From positions 248,001 to 312,000 of the forward strand of contig NZ_BNJF01000006.1 of the NCBI RefSeq assembly GCF_016587355.1: a stretch of 64,000 bases of DNA, written 5' to 3'. The notes under the pieces were generated by a model. It saw only the letters and a program-made list of their open reading frames with translations, did not search any database and was not told the origin of the DNA. Shown here one piece after another: positions 54,938 through 62,170 of this stretch (position 1 is its first letter; the number at the start of each line of letters is the position of its first letter). The translations under genes were made by a program, and so were the position numbers. Source of the stretch: Ktedonospora formicarum. GTDB lineage: Bacteria > Chloroflexota > Ktedonobacteria > Ktedonobacterales > Ktedonobacteraceae.

Positions 54938-57147
54938 TTAAAGGAGAGATGCATCCTGGCGTGCCAATAAGACCTTTCCACTGATCAACACATCCTGTGC
55001 TCGAATGTCTGAGGGGGTTATATCAACGAAGAGTGATTCATACTTCTGTTCCTGTAGGTAGTTTTTGAGAACCTCAAAGGGGTTGGGGATTGCCCTATCC
55101 TTCCCGCACGTCTTTGCCACAAAAAATCCGTGGAAGCGATATCTTTCGGCTCTAGCAAGGGTTCTGTATCATTACCGCCATAATTGTGGCCCATTTTGTG
55201 TGCCTGGAGGTGGGCGACCAGATGAACAAGCGCCATCTTGACAGCGTCATTCCCTGAAAGGCCATACCCCCATGAGATACCACGCTCATCAGCAGTTGCA
55301 TCGTCTAGCTGGATGACGACAACATGTATTGGAGAGGTATGAACAAGCTCCCCTATGCGAAATGATCGTTCGAAGCGTTGCGCACTCCGCAGCAAAAAGA
55401 GGACATCTGGATCAATGAGAGGCAGGTCATCGTCAGTCAGTTCGATGAGTGGCTGCTGACCTGCAAGAACATCTGTGATGTGAACATACGCCAGAGCGGA
55501 AAGCGTTCCCTTTGTTAGCACCTCCTGGAATGTCGTTCCTATCGCAAAACCAGCAGCGGTTTTCTCAAACGCTCCATTGAGATCTAAGGATGCATACACA
55601 GCTGCGGCTGGGACGCAACAGAGGCTCTCTGTACTCAGGGAATAAGCTGGTATCCACTGCCTTCGCTCATCAGCATCAGGAAGGTGAGTGCCCGACCAGA
55701 TGGCTAGAGATTGTTCGGCAATGACTCTTTCCTGAGCATCGATAAGCTCGTATGTATTCATGCAAAGCATTTTTCTGGTATCAGCAAGAGCCATACTGTA
55801 GCGGAGCGTTGCCTCCAGGAACGCCGAACAACGAGCCTCACGCAAATTTTCTATGCTATAACTGGTTATCTCTTGCCGCCTTGTGGATGAAGAGAGCGGA
55901 AATCCCATTACCAGTGTCGCGCGCCTGAGCGGTAATTGTTCTGCCTGCTCATCTTGCCATGCTTGAAAGATACCAAAATGAGGGACAATTAACGGAGTTA
56001 TCGTCTCAAGCAGCTCCTGGCTGTTCATCTGCCGATCGTAATTCCCGGCAACGACCTCTAGCAACTGCTGAGGATCCGTGAAAGAGCCAGGATGCGAGCA
56101 GATAGGACAGAGAGGATAGGGAACAAGTTGTTCATTGCTCACCTCTAAGCTTTCACTGTCCTGCTGGATCATCTTCCCAACGGGAGAAGCAGAGTGAGCG
56201 CCCGAAAGAGAGAGAAACACTTCAAAGGCCAGGGTATTGCCCAGAATGTGTGTGACAGGAAAAGAGACCGATCCCTCTTCAAGCCAGGGCCCTTCTCCCA
56301 GAGCAAGCGCCTGCCAGAATGTTGCCCCGTATTTCTCAGTTTCATTGGCCGTTAATCGCATCTGCGCACATACCCAACATGGAGTTGGCTTATCTGGAGA
56401 AACAAAGGGACCAATAAAAGACGTGCCTGCATACAGAAAAGAAGGGAAAAATGCGACGTGTTCATCAACACAACGACGATTCAACTCAAAGAGTATCTTC
56501 GGGGAACTCCGCTCTGAGCAGTACACCACGAGATCGTAGTCCCTCAAGCCTTCAAAGGAAGTCAGAAATGTCTCCTCAATAAGAGAGACACTCGCTTCAA
56601 CCCCATTTTTGAGCAAATGCTCTACCTGCGAATTCAATGCTGGTACGTAGCTTTTGTGATCATTTATTTGGTCGGTCGGCAAAATGGAAAGCGTTTTCAG
56701 CCCATTGCGAAGCAATGAAAGACTCAGTGCGATCAAAGCATCGCCCGATCCCATGAGCAAGACACGACTCTCGCGAAAGGTATTGAAGCTCTGCAACGGT
56801 GTTGGCGTAAGATGATTGAGCAGCTCAATCTGAGAGTGAAAGTGACGAGAGACAGCCTGAGATACCAAACTGGCATCTTCAGGGATGACATCATGAAGCA
56901 CGCCTTTTTCTATAAGCGTGTGAACAAATCGTGCAATTTGCTCACGTACTGAAGGATTGAATCCCTGACAGATCTCCTCCAGCGTATACTCTCCATTGAG
57001 ATAAGGGCCAAAACGCTCAAACCAGCGAATAATAGCTTTCCCCTTGAAACGTAAAGATAGCTTATCAGTTACAAAGAGAAGTTCTTCATTATCAAGTATA
57101 TAAGCTATGTGTTGATTGATTTTGGGGCGAATATCCAGGGCTTGCAC
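54938..57147 (-). pseudogene. ThiF-like leader-binding cyclodehydratase partner (ocin-ThiF type), single frameshift near the C-terminus
   Basis: About 737 residues if repaired. An N-terminal wHTH-like leader-binding region (LVQALDIRPKINQHIAYIL) precedes a ThiF/E1-like domain (SRVLLMGSGDALIALSLSLLRNG), Cys pairs CWVCAQM and CPICSHPG, and a C-terminal YcaO-like portion, as in thiazole bacteriocin maturation proteins. The frame is lost in a T6 tract near 55122; one extra T gives STDFFVAKTCGKDRAIPNPF and the tail VDITPSDIRAQDVLISGKVL to 54938. GTG 57147 has AAGGAGG upstream. It is first in the P3 operon. A sequencing error or slippage is possible because partners look intact. Confidence 0.82.
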
Positions 57148-57208
57148 AAGTTTCCTCCTTGCCAAATGACACAGGCACAACCATAGTAACTGGTGAAGGT
57201 TCGTGAGA

Positions 57209-57270
57209 AGTATAAAAGATCTTCTTACTTGCTGGAAACGTCTCCAGAGGCTAGCCCCTGAAATAGCCCC
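57209..57270 (-). promoter_or_regulatory. Promoter P3 of the ThiF-YcaO2-SagB operon
   Basis: Minus strand: GGGGCTATTTCAGGGGCTAG and CCTCTGGAGACGTTTCC, then TATACT (57209-57214) about 22 bp after GACGTTT. The leader to the GTG start is about 55 nt, shorter than at P1/P2. Confidence 0.65.
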
Positions 57271-57289
57271 TGTCACAAAACCTTTCCCG

Positions 57290-57579
57290 AAGGCTTTCCC
57301 ACAAGCCAGCAACATGTTGCCGAAGCCCAGCGGCACTTTCGCGAGGCCATGAGGATGCTGTCCCTAATCACGCAGGCCATCGACCAAACACGTAGCAGGA
57401 TTCTCGAAGGCAAGAAAGCTGCCTCCACCAGCAAGATTCTCGGCCTCTTCGAGCTGTATACCTGCGCCATTCCTCGCCACAAGGACTCACCCCCGGTCGA
57501 TTTTTGCCGTCACGTCATTCTGGATGAAGTTGAAGGAGATATTTTGCAGGGGCTAGCACGATATCTTCGAGATAAGTGA
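57290..57579 (+). pseudogene. ISNCY-type transposase fragment
   Basis: Reads ITQAIDQTRSRILEGKKAAS, KILGLFELYTCAIPRHK and FCRHVILDEVEGDI, resembling the middle of ISNCY transposases (ILxGEKVPxxEKIVSLFEPHT, then a FGHKVxL-type motif). Both ends are missing; it starts right at promoter P3. Confidence 0.55.
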
Positions 57580-57728
57580 ACGTGATATTCATCTCGCCTC
57601 TAAGATCACTCTACACTAGATCTAGCACTTGGTGTAGTCCCTCAAAGGAGAGGTACGCCCTTCATTGTATGCCTCTTTTGTATATGGGTCAGATACCCCA
57701 TAGCTAAAGCAAGGGGCTTGTCCCTAAG
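57580..57728. other. Right-end region of the TnpB element
   Basis: Lies just past the 3' end of tnpB (minus strand), where the omega RNA and right end are expected. Contains short hairpins (CTACACTAGATC/CTTGGTGTAG near 57610-57636). Exact boundary not determined. Confidence 0.4.
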
Positions 57729-58865
57729 CTAGATCACTTGAGACGAGAGGCCGTCTGACTGCGACCCACCAGCCAAAGATGTACCAAGGCTGGCAAGGTG
57801 TTTCTCTCGGATATTGCGAGCGGCATTGAGGTCAGCATGCACGCTGAGCCCGCATGCGCGACAGAGGAAAAGGCTTTGAGAACGACGATTGTTGCGCGCC
57901 TGATGCCCACAACGAGAGCAGGTTTGACTGGTGTGGCGAGGGTCCACCTTCACCACCTCAATCCCTTTCTCTTGCGCCTTGTATGAGAGAAAGGAGTGAA
58001 ACTGTGCAAAGCTCCACGAATGGAGACGGCGCTGCCCTTCTCCCTTGCGCAGGCGAGCACGCGAACGGATATGCGTCAAGTTCTCAAGCACGATGGTCGA
58101 ACCAGCAGTGGCATGCTCGACGATGCGTTTGGAGAGGACATGGTCATGGTCTTTGCGTTGCCGAAACAGTTTGCCAGAGAGCTTGCGCAGGTGGCGCTTC
58201 GCACTCTTGGTGCCTTTGGCTTGCAGTTTGCGACGGAGGCGGAAGAGACGGAGCTCTTGCTCTTTCCAGCGTCGTTCTCCCAGGAAGTGGCGATGGGAAG
58301 TGACAGCAGGGTGATTGAGGCCAAGATCGACACCAATCACGTCATCAGAAGAGAGAACAAGAGGATCTGGGAGATGTACGACGACGTGCAGGGTGTATGT
58401 CCCTTTGCGGGAGCACAGATCAGCGCTGCACACCTTCCCACCGATGTACTTCTGGGCATGTTTGGGAACCGTGAAGGAGAGGTGCACACGCCCTTCGACA
58501 GTGGCGAGGCTACAGGTGTGCGAGTTCCATTTGACCCAGTAGGAGCGTTGGTCATAGCGGATAGGACAGAGACGAGAGCGAGGAGCGCTCGCTTTGCGCC
58601 CCTTCTTGAGGCGATCAAGCGCACTCTTGACGGCTTCGGTGGCTTTGACGCGGGCGGCACACACCAGTTGCGCAGGCAGGTGGGGATACTGCGCACGCAG
58701 ATCATAGTAGGTGCGCTTGTGCAACTCAATCCCATTGCAGCACCCAGAGGTAAAGCCCTCATCGGCCACGGCATTGAAGCAAGCAGTATGCTCCTGCACC
58801 GTTTGCTGCAAGTGTTTGGCTTGCTCATGGGTCGGTTGAAGCTGTAAAACAAGTGTTCTATCCAT
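57729..58865 (-). CDS. tnpB: TnpB RNA-guided endonuclease (IS200/IS605), intact
   Basis: 378 residues without frame breaks. RuvC residues: VIGVDLGLNHPAVTS (Asp), STIVLENLTHIRSR (Glu), VHADLNAARNI (Asp). Zinc ribbon: TCSRCGHQARNN...LCRACG. It begins MDRTLVLQLQPTHEQ. No tnpA accompanies it. The left end (58866-58997) is the sequence duplicated at 1-261. It sits between the ThiF operon and the second XRE-NB-ARC gene. It is the only complete TnpB in the window and thus the likeliest active nuclease. Confidence 0.92.
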   Translation of the reverse strand: MDRTLVLQLQPTHEQAKHLQQTVQEHTACFNAVADEGFTSGCCNGIELHKRTYYDLRAQYPHLPAQLVCAARVKATEAVKSALDRLKKGRKASAPRSRLCPIRYDQRSYWVKWNSHTCSLATVEGRVHLSFTVPKHAQKYIGGKVCSADLCSRKGTYTLHVVVHLPDPLVLSSDDVIGVDLGLNHPAVTSHRHFLGERRWKEQELRLFRLRRKLQAKGTKSAKRHLRKLSGKLFRQRKDHDHVLSKRIVEHATAGSTIVLENLTHIRSRARLRKGEGQRRLHSWSFAQFHSFLSYKAQEKGIEVVKVDPRHTSQTCSRCGHQARNNRRSQSLFLCRACGLSVHADLNAARNIREKHLASLGTSLAGGSQSDGLSSQVI

Positions 58866-58997
58866 ACAGATACTCTCTCATAGAGAGCGTGTTTTGTCAA
58901 TTGGTGTGGGAGAAGAGTCTCCCCACGCCCCCAAAAAGGAACGCCTCTTTCCTCCCCATGCCTAGAAGGGCAGGGGTATCCAGAGGCGGAGGTTTTG
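58866..58997 (-). mobile_element. Left end of the intact TnpB element
   Basis: Contains CTCTCTCATAGAGAG, the GAAGAGTCTCCCCACGCCC region, CTCCCCATGCCTAGAAGGGC and, at the outer edge, GGCGGAGGTTTTG directly before the ATG at 58998. 58884-58971 is identical to 1-88. It lacks the 135-bp insertion found in that copy. Confidence 0.7.
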
Positions 58998-59021
58998 ATG
59001 AACCAGGTAAGAAAAAATGTG

Positions 59022-60695
59022 ATGAATCAATCGTTGCGGTCTGAACGCGAGAAGCATGGTTGGTCAAGAGCCTATGTTGCTGAACAGCTCGATCTTGCTG
59101 ATCCCAAGACGTTGGGGCGCTGGGAACGTGGCGTCTCTTCGCCAAGCGCGCAGTTTGTAAGGAAGCTCTGCTTGCTTTTTGAGAAGAGCAAGGAGGAATT
59201 AGGACTCGCTCCTATAGAAAAGCAGAGTGCGTGTATCAATGCAAGACATTCTCTTTTCTGGAATGTTCCCTACCGACGGAATCCCTTTTTTACGGGTCGG
59301 CAAGAGCTACTTACACACATCTCCACTATTTTGCATACACACAACGAAATGACATCGATCTCAGCTCTGGCGTTAGGGGGAATGGGAGGTATTGGAAAAA
59401 CACAGACGGTCGTTGAATATGTGTATCGTTTTCGGAATGTCTATCGCCTGATTATCTGGATACAGGCTGATACGCATGAATCACTTGTGACAGATTGCAA
59501 ACGTATTGTAAATGCCCTCCACCTGCGTCAGCATGAGCAAGAAAGTGTTTGCGATACATTAAAACAATGGCTCCGGAATCAGGATGAGTGGCTAGTGATT
59601 TTAGATAATGTCGTAAACTTGGACGTTATTAACAAGGTTATTCCAGTTGAAGCGACGGGTCATATCCTTTTGACCACACAACGTTCCTCACTCGGAGAGG
59701 TTGCTCAGTACATTCTGCTTCATGGCTTCACCCCTGAGGAAGGCGCACTTTTTCTCTTACGCCGAATACAAGGGAGGGCAAGCACCCGGAAATGGTGTGC
59801 ACGCGAGATCAAGGCAGCCCACACACTATCCTGGCTCGTTTCCGGCTTACCCCTTGCACTTGATCAGGCGGGAACCTATATCGAAGAAATAGGGTGCCAG
59901 ATCACTCGCTATCTTGCTATGTATCAACAGTACCCGGCCATGTTACTACACAGAAGAGGTGAGAGTCGTTTGGATCATCCAGACTCCGTAGGTACGATGC
60001 TGACACTCATATGCGACGAACTGGAAAAATCCTCTCCCGCAACCCGTGAGATCCTCCGTTTCTGTGCATTTCTCCATCCAGATACTCTTCCTGAAGAGCT
60101 TGTATTGGAGAGCCTTACACACATATCTCGAGGGAATGCGAACAGCCCACTCCTCTATGAGGAAGCTTTATCAATCCTGCGACGGTCGTCACTGATACAG
60201 GTTTGTCCTGAGACACAAATGCTTACGGTTCATCCTCTGGTTCAAATTATCGTTAAAGCATCGATGGATCCACAGGAACAGCGGCGTTGGGTTGAGACAA
60301 TAGTACATATACTCAGCCACTTCTTTCTCGATACTCAGGTATCGAAGAGAGCGTCTTTTTATCAACGGTACTCTCTCCAGCTACAAGCCTGTATGGTGCT
60401 CATCACTCTCTGGAATATCACCTCACCAATAACCAGGCAGTTAAGAGAATGCATAAACGAGCATTTTTCTGGCCCTATGCAGCTTATCGAGCCAGAGAGT
60501 ACTCACCATTTAGGGTACATGCTACCAGGTCACATGGAGCAGAATACACACGAGCAAGACGACGATTGTCCGTGTTTCAGACCACCAGATTCTTTTGAAT
60601 GCAAAAACGGTAGTACCTGGTCAATTGGGCAAGGTGTTTCACCTCTCTCTTCTCTTGAATCAGCCAAGAGAACTGGGGAAACCGGGGCTAGCTAA
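59022..60695 (+). CDS. XRE-NB-ARC regulator lacking the TPR tail
   Basis: 557 residues from ATG 59022 (MNQSLRSEREKHGWSRAYVA), the usual start of this family; an ATG at 58998, 6 bp after the IS-borne GGAGG, is in frame and would add 8 residues. XRE HTH: VAEQLDLADPKTLGRWERG. NB-ARC: GGMGGIGKTQTVVEYV (P-loop), WLVILDNVVNL (Walker B), HILLTTQR, SGLPLALDQAGTYI. Normally such proteins continue into TPRs; here the end (PLSSLESAKRTGETGAS) runs into promoter P4, so it is probably truncated. With the regulator at 45151 it is a candidate controller of the RiPP genes. Confidence 0.85.
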   Translation: MNQSLRSEREKHGWSRAYVAEQLDLADPKTLGRWERGVSSPSAQFVRKLCLLFEKSKEELGLAPIEKQSACINARHSLFWNVPYRRNPFFTGRQELLTHISTILHTHNEMTSISALALGGMGGIGKTQTVVEYVYRFRNVYRLIIWIQADTHESLVTDCKRIVNALHLRQHEQESVCDTLKQWLRNQDEWLVILDNVVNLDVINKVIPVEATGHILLTTQRSSLGEVAQYILLHGFTPEEGALFLLRRIQGRASTRKWCAREIKAAHTLSWLVSGLPLALDQAGTYIEEIGCQITRYLAMYQQYPAMLLHRRGESRLDHPDSVGTMLTLICDELEKSSPATREILRFCAFLHPDTLPEELVLESLTHISRGNANSPLLYEEALSILRRSSLIQVCPETQMLTVHPLVQIIVKASMDPQEQRRWVETIVHILSHFFLDTQVSKRASFYQRYSLQLQACMVLITLWNITSPITRQLRECINEHFSGPMQLIEPESTHHLGYMLPGHMEQNTHEQDDDCPCFRPPDSFECKNGSTWSIGQGVSPLSSLESAKRTGETGAS

Positions 60696-60746
60696 AGGAG
60701 CTAGCCTTCGAGAGACGTTCTCCCCAGGAGGCATTTTGCTTATACT
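60684..60746 (+). promoter_or_regulatory. Promoter P4 of the M50-LanB operon
   Basis: Plus strand: GGGGCTAG (60684-60691), GCTAGCCTTCG (60700-60710), GAGACGTT (60712-60719) and TATACT (60741-60746), with 21 bp between GACGTT and the -10. Same box as P1-P3 but on the opposite strand, so it is a true regulatory repeat. It overlaps the end of the second XRE-NB-ARC gene. The leader to ATG 60807 is about 55 nt. Confidence 0.65.
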
Positions 60747-60806
60747 CTGGTTAGGCCGACTCTTTCCAGAGAAAAACTATTTCGCAGACCGAAATATTCT
60801 TCAGTA

Positions 60807-62132
60807 ATGAGAAGGAAAAAAGGCACAGTGAGAGACTTCAACAATGATAACGGTAAATTGGCCGACACCTCTTCTCCAAACGGAGAAGAAAAACTCTGGC
60901 AGCATCCTCAAATACAAAAGGGACTGGCGTATGTTCAAATTTCACCACAGTTATATGTCGTAAAAAATGAGACAACTGGTCGTTACTTTCGTTTAAGCGC
61001 ATCAGTAGTCCGTATTATGCTTGCTCTTGATGGGATCAAATCGGTAGAAGACATCAGCCTGGAGCTGGCTATAAACAGTACAAAAACGCAGTATGTCGTT
61101 GATCAACTTGCACGTTTGCGCCTGCTTGCTTCTCACTCATCATCGTTGCAGCACGTCAAATCAGAGCACGTACGGGCATATGGTTGGGTAGCTTCTATGC
61201 AACGCTTTCTCCTTATACGTAAGGATATCATCACCAGCGATGCCTGGATGGATCGTATCTATCAACGATTCGGATTTCACTACCTTTTTCAGCCCTGGTG
61301 TGCGATTTTTTTACTCATTCTCTATGCATGCGCGCTTTTTATCTCTTTGCAAAATTTTGCCCTTCTGCAAACGACACTCAATGAAGTGACCACTTTGAAT
61401 GCTCATTTTTGGGTATATCTTGTCCTGGGATGGATACTGTTTTGTTTTGTTGGTACCCTTCATGAGTTAGCACATGGGTTTGCCTGCAAACATTTTGGTG
61501 GACGCGTCCAGGGAATAGGCGTGGCTTTATTCTACTTCCGCCCCGGCTGGTATTGCGATGTTACTGATGCCTGGATGTTTTCCAGGCGTCACCAGCGTCT
61601 TGTCACTCATGCAGCGGGTATTGCAATGGACTTCTTCCTGACCTCTTGTGCCCTTTTATTTCTGCCTTTTACCTCTCATATTCACTGGTTTGTTATCGGC
61701 ATAACACTTATGCTTCTTGTTGGCTTCATTCGCACACTGGCAAATTTTAATCCCCTTCTTAAGCTGGATGGCTATTATCTCCTCTCAGACCTTCTTGGTA
61801 TTGAGAACCTCAGGCGTAAATCCTTTTTTCTCCTTTTCTCGTCTATTCGACAGATAAGTTACACGCTAAGGATTACCAAAAGACCACCGGGCAGGCAAAC
61901 GTTTAGGCATACACGGTGGGAAAAATTCTTTTTAGGTTGTTATGGTTTTGTTTCGCTTGCCTATTCTTCCTCTCTTATCGCATCTATAAGCTGGCATTAT
62001 ACTATCATCTTATCAAGCTCTATCGGCCTCTGGAGCTATAGTCTGTTCTGTTTGGCAATGGCACTTTTTGTGTTCTTTCCACTCTGGCTCTGGTGGTATG
62101 ACAGTGCATATAACTACGGGACACGAAAATAA
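60807..62132 (+). CDS. PqqD-domain M50 site-2-type membrane metalloprotease
   Basis: 441 residues. Residues ~30-105 are a PqqD-like leader-recognition domain (YVQISPQLYVVKNETTGRYF, then a helical VEDISLEL region). The C-terminal ~330 residues are an M50 protease with about eight spans: zinc motif TLHELAHGFACKHFG and the distal LLKLDGYYLLSDLLG Asp. Such proteins in RiPP clusters are thought to cut leaders or act in export/immunity. It is followed 38 bp later by the LanB gene, in the P4 operon. The substrate is presumably a precursor of this island. Confidence 0.88.
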   Translation: MRRKKGTVRDFNNDNGKLADTSSPNGEEKLWQHPQIQKGLAYVQISPQLYVVKNETTGRYFRLSASVVRIMLALDGIKSVEDISLELAINSTKTQYVVDQLARLRLLASHSSSLQHVKSEHVRAYGWVASMQRFLLIRKDIITSDAWMDRIYQRFGFHYLFQPWCAIFLLILYACALFISLQNFALLQTTLNEVTTLNAHFWVYLVLGWILFCFVGTLHELAHGFACKHFGGRVQGIGVALFYFRPGWYCDVTDAWMFSRRHQRLVTHAAGIAMDFFLTSCALLFLPFTSHIHWFVIGITLMLLVGFIRTLANFNPLLKLDGYYLLSDLLGIENLRRKSFFLLFSSIRQISYTLRITKRPPGRQTFRHTRWEKFFLGCYGFVSLAYSSSLIASISWHYTIILSSSIGLWSYSLFCLAMALFVFFPLWLWWYDSAYNYGTRK

Positions 62133-62170
62133 GAAGTAGTGTATACCCTTCACAGGAAAGGGACGTATGG

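Noticed and set aside
58045..58847. Plus-strand open frames antisense to the intact tnpB
   Set aside because: Shadow frames; the minus strand has all catalytic residues and the zinc ribbon of TnpB.
60595..60807. 70-codon frame overlapping promoter P4
   Set aside because: It would place the promoter box in coding sequence, has no binding site and no similarity.
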